Source: CAVTBX01 sp963733135 (lineage in GTDB: Bacteria; Actinomycetota; Thermoleophilia; Gaiellales; Gaiellaceae). From it: a stretch of 64,000 bases of DNA. The position numbers were made by a program, and so were the translations under genes. Position 1 is the stretch's first letter; the number at the start of each line of letters is the position of its first letter. The notes beneath the pieces are model-generated. The model saw only the letters and a program-made list of their open reading frames with translations, made no database searches and was not told the DNA's origin. The DNA lies in assembly GCA_963733135.1 (NCBI GenBank), contig CAVTBX010000004.1, positions 372,001-436,000 on the forward strand, given 5' to 3'. Shown in pieces: positions 1-8,420 of this stretch.

Positions 1-56
1 CGCCCTAGGCGAACGCCCAGACCGGCGGCCAGAATCACGATGGCAGGGGGCCCCAT
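1..56 (-). CDS. Nucleotidyltransferase, N-terminal fragment (runs off the window)
   Basis: Only the first 18 codons lie in the window. Reading the minus strand from ATG at 56 gives MGPPAIVILAAGLGVRLG. The ILAAGLGxRLG stretch is the nucleotide-binding signature at the start of the NTP-transferase superfamily (sugar-phosphate or polyol/choline-phosphate nucleotidyl- or cytidylyltransferases). The start lies 13 nt after the stop of the CDP-glycerol-type transferase, so it is probably the next gene of the surface-polymer operon. An enzyme making an activated precursor (CDP-glycerol, CDP-ribitol, CDP-choline or an NDP-sugar) would fit there. The substrate cannot be decided from this fragment. Confidence 0.65.
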   Translation of the reverse strand, partial: MGPPAIVILAAGLGVRLG

Positions 57-69
57 CGACGTCAGCTGG

Positions 70-1275
70 TCAGGCGACGCCCGCGCGTAGCTCGACCCCG
101 GGCTCAGCCTGCTTCTCCGCGAGCAGCTCCTCTCGTCGCGCGACGAGGACGTCGACGGCGTCGAGGAACTGTCGCGTGCTGTCACCGGGCGCGAGATCAC
201 CGAAGTAGAGCCGCCGCGCGGTCTCACGCGCGTCGCGGAGAGCACCGTCCCCGATGCTTGCGACGAGCGCGTCGGGAATGCCGTCGAGGGAGCTCCCGTC
301 GAGAACACTCGTGTGCGCCGCGAGCGGCGACGCCCTGACGAGCTCTTCGCGATCGTCATAGGGATCACAGACCCAAAGTGGCGCCTCGGTCCGCAGATAG
401 AGCCAGTCGAGCGCGACGCTCGACACGTCGGAGACGAGAACGTCGCAGTCCGCGAACATGGGCAAGATCGAGTCCTCGATCTCGATCACGTGGCGCTCGG
501 TCTCCTCGAGCGCTCCATTTGACGCTTCGAGCGCCCGCACGATCTGGTTGTGGGCGGCTACGACCTCTTGCGAGCCGTCGATGACCCTCGGGTGCGGCTT
601 GTAGACGACCCGAAAGGCGCTTGAGGTGAGGACCTGCTGGACGAGGCTCAACCCGTAGCGCGGGAGCGACGTGTAGTCCATCGACGGCGTGTCTCCCTCC
701 CACGTGGGCGCATACATGAGAGTCGGCCGGCTCGCCCGACTGAGAACGGGCGCCAGGTCGAGGTCGAGCTGGGGCCTTCCGACGCGAACGAGCTTGGCTC
801 CTTCGAAGGCGAGCAAGTTGTCCCGGTAGCGGTGCTCGGCCGCCTCCCCGGCGACGAAGACGGCGTCATACGCCTTCACCTGATTCGAAGCCATCGAGAT
901 CTTGTCGCTCTCACCGTGATTGAGGTGCGCGTGCAACGCCCTCCGCCACGACAGCGCCTGAAAGTTCAGGGTCGAGTTGTTCACGTAGAGGCAGACCTTC
1001 GCGTCCGTGGAGGTCAGCACGTCCTCGAGGTCGCGCAGCCGCCGGGCAAAGACGATCGGCAGCGGCGTGAGCTCGGAGAGCTCCTCGAAGGAGCCGACGC
1101 TTCGGGTGGCGATGAGGACCGGATGCCGCTCGTCCAGCACCTCCAGCACGGGGAGCCACTGCTCGACCTGATACCTGCGGGAGGGCCGATCGGCGAAGTA
1201 GACGACGACCGCGGCCTCCAGGCCGAACTCCTCGAAACGATTCGCGGAGCGATGCTCGCCTCCGCTTCCCGCCAT
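70..1275 (-). CDS. CDP-glycerol:polyglycerophosphate glycerophosphotransferase family protein
   Basis: A 401-residue protein of the TagB/TagF family (Glyphos_transf, PF04464), which transfers glycerol- or ribitol-phosphate from a CDP donor to a teichoic-acid-like polymer at the inner membrane face. Family landmarks are HGESDK (near residue 119), YAPTWEG followed by the aromatic/Asp stretch (near 190), VVYKPHPR (near 225) and the C-terminal DVLVSDVSSVALDWL (near 280). The start is uncertain. The same frame stays open upstream as far as the in-frame TGA that ends the sulfotransferase (1477-1479). Those 67 codons look coding (for example AFLAKLRRRKEKPLFDRSEA) but contain no ATG, GTG or TTG. The true N-terminus may therefore lie near 1480, where GTG overlaps the sulfotransferase TGA in another frame; joining it would need a one-base frame change. 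Confidence 0.85.
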   Translation of the reverse strand: MAGSGGEHRSANRFEEFGLEAAVVVYFADRPSRRYQVEQWLPVLEVLDERHPVLIATRSVGSFEELSELTPLPIVFARRLRDLEDVLTSTDAKVCLYVNNSTLNFQALSWRRALHAHLNHGESDKISMASNQVKAYDAVFVAGEAAEHRYRDNLLAFEGAKLVRVGRPQLDLDLAPVLSRASRPTLMYAPTWEGDTPSMDYTSLPRYGLSLVQQVLTSSAFRVVYKPHPRVIDGSQEVVAAHNQIVRALEASNGALEETERHVIEIEDSILPMFADCDVLVSDVSSVALDWLYLRTEAPLWVCDPYDDREELVRASPLAAHTSVLDGSSLDGIPDALVASIGDGALRDARETARRLYFGDLAPGDSTRQFLDAVDVLVARREELLAEKQAEPGVELRAGVA

Positions 1276-1476
1276 GAGATCCGGCGAGAGGTGCGTGACG
1301 AGCGCCCGGTACCACGTGCGCTGCGATTGCAGGACTCGGTAGAGCGCTGTGAGGCTCAGGCGCTTCGCGGACGCCAGAGGTGCTTCTGATCGGTCGAACA
1401 GGGGCTTCTCCTTCCGGCGCCGGAGCTTAGCGAGGAAGGCGGTTCGGCCGCCTCGGAACGCCGCGCGGTCGAGCCG

Positions 1477-2487
1477 TCACCTGTATGTCAGCTCGCGCTG
1501 TCCGGACGTGAGCTGCGCTGCGACGGGATTCTTCTCCTTGAGCCGCTTTTCACGATCCTTGGCGAGCCAGCGGCGGCGCGCCGCCTTTCGCGTCAGATTG
1601 AGGTAGTAGTAGCGCGCGATGTGGTGAGGCAGTGGAAGCGCCCGGCTGCTCGGCTCATAGCCGAATCGCGCCATGCGCCCGCCGAGAACCCGTTCGCAGA
1701 TCGCAACCTCCCACGGCTCCAGGTCTTCCCGCCACCGGCCGACGGAGGCTGTGCTCGGGCTGATCCGCGTGTTCGAATGCCAGTGCTTCCGCTCGGGAAC
1801 TGCTACCGGGGCAAGCCGTTGCGGCTCGGCCATCGCCGGGTCGTACTCCTCCCCGAGCCAGGCAGCAAGCCTCCGGAGCTCCTGCTCCGGCTCGGCGACG
1901 AGCTGCTCGTACTGAACCCGGATGATGGATCCGGGCCAGCGCCTCATCGCCTCGTCCGTGTGATCCACAGCCTGCGACCACGTCGAGAGGGACGCATAGA
2001 TCGAGCGCTTCCACCACGGCATCCGCTTGAGTGATGCCGCGCAGTCGCGTGGATCCCGCACGAGATGGATGACTTGTGCGTCCGGAAAGAGCCGCATCAC
2101 GATCTCGAGATAACGGTGGTAGGCGGGCCATTTATCGCCCCAGCGAGGTCTGTCGAAGCGCTCGGCGTAAGTGTGGAAGACGGTTCCGATCAACGATCCG
2201 ATCGTGGGTGGCGCGTTCACGATCAGCTGCTTGGTTTCGTCCCGATCCAGACCGAGGTCGCGAAACCGGTTGCCCTTACCGACGATGAATTTGGCAACCT
2301 TCATGCGGTTCTGGCGCTTCTCCAGGTCACCAAACGAGAGCCGGCGCTTGTACGTCGCGAGAGCAAAGCGCGTCTCCGGCGGAATGCCGATTCGCGGATG
2401 GCTGTGCAGCATGACCTGAAGCAGAGTCGTGCCGGACCGCGGACAGGCCGCCACGAAGATCGGTCGATCGCTTCCCGCAGAGCTCAC
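1477..2487 (-). CDS. PAPS-dependent sulfotransferase (Sulfotransfer_3 type)
   Basis: A 336-residue soluble sulfotransferase. The 5'-phosphosulfate loop is CPRSGTTLLQVML near residue 15, and the 3'-phosphate-binding segment is HLVRDPRDCAAS near residue 140; together they define PAPS binding. The family transfers sulfate to a hydroxyl or amine of a glycan, lipid or small molecule. The basic C-terminus (KAARRRWLAKDREKRLKEK) may sit against the membrane. The ATG at 2487 overlaps the TGA of the polymerase gene upstream (ATGA), so the two are translationally coupled. Context points to sulfation of a surface polysaccharide or polyol-phosphate polymer; the acceptor is not known. Confidence 0.9.
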   Translation of the reverse strand: MSSAGSDRPIFVAACPRSGTTLLQVMLHSHPRIGIPPETRFALATYKRRLSFGDLEKRQNRMKVAKFIVGKGNRFRDLGLDRDETKQLIVNAPPTIGSLIGTVFHTYAERFDRPRWGDKWPAYHRYLEIVMRLFPDAQVIHLVRDPRDCAASLKRMPWWKRSIYASLSTWSQAVDHTDEAMRRWPGSIIRVQYEQLVAEPEQELRRLAAWLGEEYDPAMAEPQRLAPVAVPERKHWHSNTRISPSTASVGRWREDLEPWEVAICERVLGGRMARFGYEPSSRALPLPHHIARYYYLNLTRKAARRRWLAKDREKRLKEKNPVAAQLTSGQRELTYR

Positions 2488-4013
2488 GCCTGCACGCTAC
2501 CGCGGGCGGACGGACCCCGCGCGCGGGTAGCGAGTTCCCGCTCGACCTGTGATGCCACGAGCGCGGCCAGACCAATGAGCCCCCACGCAATCGGATCTTC
2601 CAGAAAGCCGGAGTAGACGAGCGAGTGGACGATCACTGCGACCAGTCCGACGCCGGCGACGAGCCCGACTGTCCGCACCATGCTGTCAGCGCTCCCTCGC
2701 GATCCGAACGCGAGCACGAGCGCCGCGACGAGGAGCCAAGCGAAGAGTGCGAGACCGATGATCCCGGTCTCGGCCGCGACGGTGACGGGGGTCGTGTGCG
2801 ACGCCGGAGTGCGAAGCTTTCCTGGCGTGTCGAACCGCTCCTCGTAGGCGGTGGTGAAGTTGCCCGCTCCCACCCCGAGGAGCGGGTGCTCAACGGCGAT
2901 CCTGATGCCGTCCGAGACGAGATCGAACCGTCCCCCCGTGGCCCGATTGACGCTCTCGGACGACGGTTCCGTGAGCTTGTCGCGCACCCGTTCGAGCTGT
3001 GGCGATAGGAGCCCGACGACGAGCGCGAGGAGCACGAGCCCGGCGAGCGCCACCGCCGCGCGCCGGCCCCAGGTGAGGAGCGCGAGCAGGGCAAGGCCAA
3101 CGAGGAGTGCGGCGAAGCTCGACTGTGAGAACGAGAAGACGAGACCCACCCAGAGGACGACGACAACGGCGATCAGCAGGCGCACCGGCACGCGACGGGC
3201 CGACAGCATGACCACCAGGCCGACCAGGATCGCGAGGACGAGAAAGCGGCCGTAGATGGACGGATCCCAGAAGAGGGAGTTGACGCGAAAGAACTCGTGG
3301 TTCTCGTTGCCACGCATCACCTTTTCGTTCCAGAAGATGTCCTTCGACGCCCACTGCCAGATGCCGACTGCTCCGAACACGAGCGCCATCGCGAGGAACA
3401 GTCGGCCGAGCCAGCCGAGCGAGGCCTCCTTCCAGGGCAAGCGCGCGATCGCAAGCGCGAGCAAGCCGAACGGGAGGACGAAGAAGAAGAGCTGCACGGC
3501 CGCCTCCTTCGGCTCGCCCGCCCAGACAGCCGAGGTGCCGACCCAGAGCACGAAGAGAGCCAGCGGCCAGGACGCGAGCCCGAGCTCACGCGCACGCGGC
3601 TCGTCCCGCCAGAGGCTCCACCCGAGTGCCACGGCCGCGCCCACGACGACGACGTAGAGGGGGATCAGCAGGTTCGCGGACTCGCCGCCCACGCTCACGG
3701 GTACGCGGGCGGGCGCCGCCGCGAGCGCGAGGAAGGCTAGCGCCCAGGGAAACCGCCGGAAGAGAACGGCTAGAGCCGCCGCGGCGATCACCAGCGCGGG
3801 CACCCCGGCCGCGAGCAGGCTCGTGTGCCCGTCCGGAATCAGTAACGGGACAAGGAGCGCTAAACCCACGGCCCAGAGCGAAAGCCCGACGAGCCGTACG
3901 ACGCCGCGCCCACCGACGAGAAGAAGGGCCAAGCCTCCCCCGGCCACGATCCCGCCGCTCCGCGCGAGGAGCTCAGCCGTCATGCGCCTGTCCCCGCGAG
4001 ACGCAGCCGGCAC
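2484..4013 (-). CDS. O-antigen ligase / Wzy-type polymerase family membrane protein
   Basis: About 500 residues, almost entirely hydrophobic, with some 11-12 predicted membrane segments and one large extracytoplasmic loop. The loop ends in HPLLGVGAGNF, the signature of the O-antigen ligase/polymerase family (PF04932). Such proteins polymerise lipid-linked repeat units or ligate glycans outside the membrane. Two starts are possible: GTG at 4013, immediately after the upstream stop, or ATG at 3983 (MTAELLARSGG), which removes a polar 10-residue leader. The ATG looks more natural because the first membrane segment follows it closely. It lies between a FlgD-like Ig protein and a sulfotransferase in one tightly packed operon. 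Confidence 0.85.
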   Translation of the reverse strand: MPAASRGDRRMTAELLARSGGIVAGGGLALLLVGGRGVVRLVGLSLWAVGLALLVPLLIPDGHTSLLAAGVPALVIAAAALAVLFRRFPWALAFLALAAAPARVPVSVGGESANLLIPLYVVVVGAAVALGWSLWRDEPRARELGLASWPLALFVLWVGTSAVWAGEPKEAAVQLFFFVLPFGLLALAIARLPWKEASLGWLGRLFLAMALVFGAVGIWQWASKDIFWNEKVMRGNENHEFFRVNSLFWDPSIYGRFLVLAILVGLVVMLSARRVPVRLLIAVVVVLWVGLVFSFSQSSFAALLVGLALLALLTWGRRAAVALAGLVLLALVVGLLSPQLERVRDKLTEPSSESVNRATGGRFDLVSDGIRIAVEHPLLGVGAGNFTTAYEERFDTPGKLRTPASHTTPVTVAAETGIIGLALFAWLLVAALVLAFGSRGSADSMVRTVGLVAGVGLVAVIVHSLVYSGFLEDPIAWGLIGLAALVASQVERELATRARGPSARGSVQA

Positions 4014-4718
4014 TCACCGTGAGCCTGCGATCTCGAGCTCGAGAGGTTCAGACATAGGCGCCGACCGATTTCCCGCCGGGTCCCTCGCAGTCAGCGAGAG
4101 CGAATAGCGGCCCGGCGGCAGCCGCCGACCGCCGAGAGCGGCTGCCCAGTCAAGCTCGGAGCGCCCGGCGTCGATCAGACCGAATCGCACCGGCCGCCTG
4201 CCCTCAATCTGCGCGAAGACCCGAGCAGGCTCACTCAGCTCGACGCGCAGGGAGATCTCGTCCGCCGTTGCCGCCACCTGCGGCTCTACCGCGAGTAGCA
4301 GGATCTGCGGCGGCTCCGTATCGACATTGACGCGGCGGCTGAACGTCACCGTCCGATCCGCGTCGGAGAGCCGTACGCGGAGGCGGTAGGCACCGTCCTG
4401 CGCGATCTCGTCCGCCTCGTTCCGCCCGTCCCATCGAAAGCGAGCGCGGCCTCTGCTGCGGCGCTCTGTCGTGGCCAGCGTCCGCACGACCGTCCCACCC
4501 TCGTCGACGATCGCGACATCGATCGTGTCGGCTCGACGGAGTCGAAACGAGAGCTCAGCGACCTGCTTCGGACACGAGCAGGTCGGCGAGAACGCCCGGT
4601 CGCCGCGCATCTGGCCGACCGGCGGACGCTCGAGCTTGAGCGCCTCGGTCACGACGAAGGCGCACGTTGTGGCCACGAGGAGCGCCCAGACGAGAACCGT
4701 GACGGCGAGGCGATCCAA
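4014..4718 (-). CDS. Membrane-anchored protein with FlgD-like Ig domains
   Basis: A 234-residue protein. Residues 5-26 form one N-terminal membrane helix or uncleaved signal (VTVLVWALLVATTCAFVVTE). Two beta-sandwich domains follow. The first (about 50-135) has the FlgD-Ig pattern, with a segment like VRTLATTERRSRGRARFRWD and then GAYRLRVRLSD; the second repeats it (PPGRYSLSLTARDPAGNRSAP). In flagella FlgD Ig domains help cap assembly, but the fold is also common in bacterial surface proteins and no flagellar gene is near. Here it is likely an extracytoplasmic binding or scaffolding protein for the surface-polymer machinery. Two Cys residues (CSCPK) lie just outside the membrane. The gene ends directly at the polymerase gene. 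Confidence 0.7.
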   Translation of the reverse strand: MDRLAVTVLVWALLVATTCAFVVTEALKLERPPVGQMRGDRAFSPTCSCPKQVAELSFRLRRADTIDVAIVDEGGTVVRTLATTERRSRGRARFRWDGRNEADEIAQDGAYRLRVRLSDADRTVTFSRRVNVDTEPPQILLLAVEPQVAATADEISLRVELSEPARVFAQIEGRRPVRFGLIDAGRSELDWAAALGGRRLPPGRYSLSLTARDPAGNRSAPMSEPLELEIAGSR

Positions 4719-4751
4719 GCGGCCGCGATTCTACGGCGACGCCGTTCCGGC

Positions 4752-6005
4752 CTACGTCGAGAACCGCGCGCGAAGCCGGCGCGCGAGCTGTCGTCGACGC
4801 ACCCCACGGCGGCGGGAAGCAGGATGGCTCTCGAGGAGCTCGCGGAAGAGCTGCTCCCAGCGTTCTGCGACCGCGTCGATGCCGTACTCCTTGGCTTTCT
4901 CGTATGCAGCCGCGCCGAAGTCGCGCCGCTTCTCATCGTCGAGCTCGATCATCTTGACCATCGCGGCGGCGAGACCGTCAACGTCGCCGTTCGGCACGAG
5001 GAACCCGTTCTCACCTTCACTGATCGCATCGCTCGGACCGTTCGGACAGTCGAAGCTGACCACCGGGAGCCCGGTGGCCATCGCCTCGAGGAGCACCATC
5101 GGAAAGCCCTCGAACCGAGAGCTCATGACGTAGAAGGCGGCCTTGGCCATCTCCTCGGGAAGCTGATCCGTGTAGCCCATCAGATGGGCACTGTCACGGA
5201 TGCCGAGCTCGTCGATCTTCTTCTCCAGCTTGCTCTTGAGCTTGCCGCCGCCGTAGATCTGAAGCTGCCAGTCCGGGTGCTTCTCCTGCACCTTGGCCCA
5301 CGCCGGAAGCAGCCGGTCGAACCCCTTCTGCGGCGTCAGCCGGCCCGCCGCGACCACGATGCGGCTCGAGTTGTCGGAGCGCGGCCCGCCGACGGGCGGA
5401 ATGCCGTTCGGGATGCAGACGACGTTCGCACTGCCGTCGAGAAGCTCGCGAAACGCCGTCGCATCTCGCTCCGTCAAGGTCGAGTACGCCTCGAGCCGCG
5501 GGTAGAGCTCGCGGTAGGCCTGCTTGAGGCCGGGCTTGTACTTCGTGAAGTTGAGGTGCTCTTGTCCGACGGCGACCACCGATGGAGGCGCGAGACGAGC
5601 AATCGCGAGGTTCAAGCCCGCCCTCGTCCCGACGAGAACCCCATCGTCGACCGATCGAATGTAGCGCGCAAGCTTCAGGTCGCCGTAGAGTCGAAACCGC
5701 GGATAGCGGAAGTCGTCTTTGTGAATCAGAACGCTCGGGCAGAGCCAGAGGAGCTCCTTGGCGGCGACCCCGAGCCGATGCAAGCCGGTCGCCTGTTCCT
5801 CTCGGGCGAGGCCCTCCGGCGAGCGGTCGACCAGGCTACGAAGCTCGACCCCTGGCGGCACTCCGAACGCAGGCTCCTGAGGATTCTGGTGCACGCTGAT
5901 GATCTCGACGTCGTGACGCTTTGCCAGTTCGCCGGCGAGGTTGTACGTCGTGCGAATCGTTCCGCCCACCCCGTAGGCGTTCGTGATCAGGAAGCGGATC
6001 TTCAC
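4752..6005 (-). CDS. Glycosyltransferase family 4 protein
   Basis: A 417-residue GT-B fold retaining glycosyltransferase. The N-terminal Rossmann domain begins MKIRFLITNAYGVGGTIRT, with the glycine-rich loop for the acceptor side. The donor-binding C-terminal domain has VVAAGRLTPQKGFDRLLPAW, and then the GT4 E-x7-E motif region FEGFPMVLLEAMATGLPVVS near residue 310, followed by DCPNGPSDAI. The last 25 residues are rich in Arg and probably contact the inner membrane. GT4 enzymes of this type include TagE-like poly(glycerol-phosphate) glucosyltransferases and capsule/LPS sugar transferases; the sugar and acceptor cannot be told here. The start overlaps the TGA of the upstream sulfotransferase (ATGA). 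Confidence 0.88.
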   Translation of the reverse strand: MKIRFLITNAYGVGGTIRTTYNLAGELAKRHDVEIISVHQNPQEPAFGVPPGVELRSLVDRSPEGLAREEQATGLHRLGVAAKELLWLCPSVLIHKDDFRYPRFRLYGDLKLARYIRSVDDGVLVGTRAGLNLAIARLAPPSVVAVGQEHLNFTKYKPGLKQAYRELYPRLEAYSTLTERDATAFRELLDGSANVVCIPNGIPPVGGPRSDNSSRIVVAAGRLTPQKGFDRLLPAWAKVQEKHPDWQLQIYGGGKLKSKLEKKIDELGIRDSAHLMGYTDQLPEEMAKAAFYVMSSRFEGFPMVLLEAMATGLPVVSFDCPNGPSDAISEGENGFLVPNGDVDGLAAAMVKMIELDDEKRRDFGAAAYEKAKEYGIDAVAERWEQLFRELLESHPASRRRGVRRRQLARRLRARFST

Positions 6006-7051
6006 TCGTCCGCGTGCGCCGGACGACGGGCGCGCCGGCCGTTGACGAGCCCGGCTCGGCGAAGCGCCGAGGCGACCAGCCTCCGGCCGCGGCGGGTCAA
6101 CGAGACGAGCGACCGCTCGTGCTGCGACTCACGCGCATCCGCGCGAAGCCTTCGGATCTCCTTGCGCTGAGCCTTGTGGATGCCGCGAAGCCTCTGGGCG
6201 CGCAGCGCCAGATCGCCGATTCGCTCGCTGCGCTCGACGAGCCTTCCCACCTCACGGAGCGTGGAGTCCGCGTACTCATCGGACGATTCGTAGGCCTCAG
6301 GCTCGGGGCTCGTGTATCGAAACCGCTCGAAATCCTCGTGATAGAGGGCCTCGATCCCCGCCAGGACATCCGGGGTGAACATGGAGCGCAGCGGCCGAAG
6401 TGGCGTTTCGTTGGACGACGGAAGCTGGAGGTCGCCGACCCAGCCCTCGCGGCGCAGGTGCGTTGCGAGATCCTCGAGCAGCTCGGGAATCTCGAGCGTC
6501 TGGTAGACGCGGGTGTACGGCGTCCGCTCCGGTGTCAGAAGCCGTCCCTGGGGTTGCAGATGGCGGTCGCGCATGACGGCCTGCTCGGGGTTCTCGGCCA
6601 GCGAGCGGACGAACAGCTGGAAGTCCTCGACGACCTCGGCGCTCGAGAGAGGCACACGCGGGAACCACGGCTCGTCGCCGAAGCGTTCCACCCAGCGCGG
6701 CTCCCGGAGCAGGAACTTCGACTGCCAGGCCGACCAGAGTCGCGACGAAGGATGACGGACGACGGCGAAGACGAACCAGCCGTTGTCAGGAGATACGGCT
6801 TCGAGATCCTCGTTGGGGAGGAAGTGCAACATGGGCGTGCGCTGCCAGAGCGCCCGACGGTGAATCGTCGTCGAGCGAGCCACCTCGCGGCCGACCGACG
6901 TGTGGAACCGAGCCGGGTCCTCCCCCTGAAGGTCAGCGACAAGCCACTTGAGGCTCGTGCAGGCGGCCTTGGGGGCGGAGATGTAGACGACCTTGAAGCG
7001 CGAGAGAACGTAGGTGGCCGTTCGGTGGGGCGGTAGCTGATCGCGTCGCAT
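6002..7051 (-). CDS. Sulfotransferase family protein (Sulfotransfer_2-like)
   Basis: A 349-residue protein when started at ATG 7051 (MRRDQLPPHRTATY). The frame stays open further upstream, but that part is low-complexity and overlaps the divergent gene, so the shorter start is chosen. The PAPS-binding 5' loop is VVYISAPKAACTSLKWLV near residue 20, and the 3'-phosphate segment is FVFAVVRHPSSRLWSAW near residue 85. This arrangement is typical of carbohydrate sulfotransferases related to Sulfotransfer_2 (PF03567). The C-terminal 100 residues are basic and probably helical. It is the first gene of the minus-strand surface cluster and belongs to a different sulfotransferase subfamily from the one at 1477-2487, so two positions or acceptors may be sulfated. 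Confidence 0.85.
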   Translation of the reverse strand: MRRDQLPPHRTATYVLSRFKVVYISAPKAACTSLKWLVADLQGEDPARFHTSVGREVARSTTIHRRALWQRTPMLHFLPNEDLEAVSPDNGWFVFAVVRHPSSRLWSAWQSKFLLREPRWVERFGDEPWFPRVPLSSAEVVEDFQLFVRSLAENPEQAVMRDRHLQPQGRLLTPERTPYTRVYQTLEIPELLEDLATHLRREGWVGDLQLPSSNETPLRPLRSMFTPDVLAGIEALYHEDFERFRYTSPEPEAYESSDEYADSTLREVGRLVERSERIGDLALRAQRLRGIHKAQRKEIRRLRADARESQHERSLVSLTRRGRRLVASALRRAGLVNGRRARRPAHADE

Positions 7052-7147
7052 CGCGCCATAACCTAGCTCGCGCGAGACGCGTTCCGTCCCGATTCCGCCG
7101 ACCGCTTGACGCTTCCCTTCGCCCCATAGACTCAGCCGGAGATTCCC

Positions 7148-8383
7148 ATGAGCGACCTCCCTGAAGGCACAGTCACGCTCCTCTTCACCGACATCGAGGC
7201 GTCGACCCCGATGGTGGCGGAGCTCGGCGACGACTATCCGCAGGTCCTGAACGAGCATCGTCAGCTCATTCGCGCTTCGGTGAACAAATGCCGGGGCACA
7301 CAGATCGACTGTCTCGGTGACGAGGCCTTCGCGGCTTTCACCGACGCCCGCGAGGCGGTCGACGCAGCCGTCGGCATCCAGCGCACCTTGGCCGCGGACG
7401 AACGGCTCGCCGCGATCCCGCTGCGCGTCCGAATCGGCGTCCACACCGGGCAGCCGAAGCTCGCGGACGACAACTACGTGGGCCTGGACGTGCACCGCGC
7501 AGCCCGGATCTGCTCGGCCGGCCACGGCGGCCAGACGCTCCTCTCGGAGGGAACGAGGGCAGCGCTGGGCGACGTGCCGGACCTGGAGCTCCGCGACCTC
7601 GGCCCGCAGTGGCTCCGCGGCCTGCCCCGGCCCGAGCGGCTCTTCCAGCTCGTCGTGCCAGGCCTCCAGAGCGAGTTTCCGCCGCTTCGCTACGTCGAGC
7701 CTGGGTTGGTCGCCGGCGCGGAGCGGGTCCGGGTCGTCGTCGCCGACGACTCACTGCTCCTCCGCGAAGGGGTGGTGAGAGTCCTGGGCGAATGCGGATT
7801 CGAGGTCGTCGGCCAGGCGGGCTCCGCCGACGAGCTGCTGGCCGAGATCGACCGGGCCGAGCCCGACGTGGCGGTCGTCGACATCCGGATGCCTCCGACC
7901 CAGACGGACGAGGGCATCCGGGCCGCACTCGAGATCCGGCGCAACAGCCCCGAGGTCGGTGTGCTCGTCCTCTCGCAGTTCGCCGAGCCCTCCTATGCCC
8001 TCGATCTCCTCGAGGACGGCTCACACGGTGTCGGCTACCTGCTGAAGGACCGCGTCTCGGACGTGCTCGATTTCGGCGCAGCCGTCCGCCGGGTCGGAGA
8101 GGGAGGCTCGGCGCTCGATCCCGAGGTGGTGTCGCTCCTCGTCGGACGCGCCAGGCTCGACGGCCCCCTCGCCGAGCTGTCGGAGGCGGACGCAGAGCTC
8201 GCGCAGCTGATCGCCGAGGGACGCGCGACGCGCGAGATCGCCGACCGGCTCGTGCTCGAGGAGAGCGACGCGGACGCCCGCGCCGCCGATCTCCTCAGCC
8301 GGCTCGGGCTCGGGGAGGCGGAGCCCTCCGAGCGCGGGGCGGCGCTCCTCGCCACGCTTCGCGGATCTCCCAGGACCGCGTAA
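7148..8383 (+). CDS. Class III nucleotidyl cyclase domain fused to a NarL-type receiver and a degenerate LuxR domain
   Basis: A 411-residue signalling protein. Residues 1-170 form a class III adenylate/guanylate cyclase domain: FTDIEAST carries the first metal-binding Asp, CLGDEAFAAF the second, followed by VRIGVHTGQP and YVGLDVHRAARI. Residues about 192-315 form a complete receiver domain: acidic pair in VVVADDSLLLREG, phospho-acceptor Asp in VAVVDIRMPP, Ser in VLSQF and Lys in YLLKDR. The C-terminus (about 340-400) aligns by eye with a LuxR/GerE helix-turn-helix (LSEADAELAQLIAEGRATRE) but lacks the normal recognition-helix pattern, so DNA binding is doubtful. ATG at 7148 is used. Phosphorylation may control cyclase output; no partner kinase is adjacent. 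The divergent sulfotransferase starts 96 bp away. Confidence 0.85.
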   Translation: MSDLPEGTVTLLFTDIEASTPMVAELGDDYPQVLNEHRQLIRASVNKCRGTQIDCLGDEAFAAFTDAREAVDAAVGIQRTLAADERLAAIPLRVRIGVHTGQPKLADDNYVGLDVHRAARICSAGHGGQTLLSEGTRAALGDVPDLELRDLGPQWLRGLPRPERLFQLVVPGLQSEFPPLRYVEPGLVAGAERVRVVVADDSLLLREGVVRVLGECGFEVVGQAGSADELLAEIDRAEPDVAVVDIRMPPTQTDEGIRAALEIRRNSPEVGVLVLSQFAEPSYALDLLEDGSHGVGYLLKDRVSDVLDFGAAVRRVGEGGSALDPEVVSLLVGRARLDGPLAELSEADAELAQLIAEGRATREIADRLVLEESDADARAADLLSRLGLGEAEPSERGAALLATLRGSPRTA

Positions 8384-8420
8384 GCTCGCTCTCTCCGAGG
8401 AAGGGGATCGCCACGCGGCC

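Noticed and set aside
1477..1479. Selenocysteine at the in-frame TGA between sulfotransferase and glycerophosphotransferase
   Set aside because: Neither family uses selenocysteine, and no SECIS-like hairpin was seen right after the TGA.
7052..7525. N-terminal extension of the first sulfotransferase to 507 residues
   Set aside because: The extra 158 residues are antisense to the cyclase gene and lack family similarity; ATG 7051 begins just before the PAPS-binding loop.
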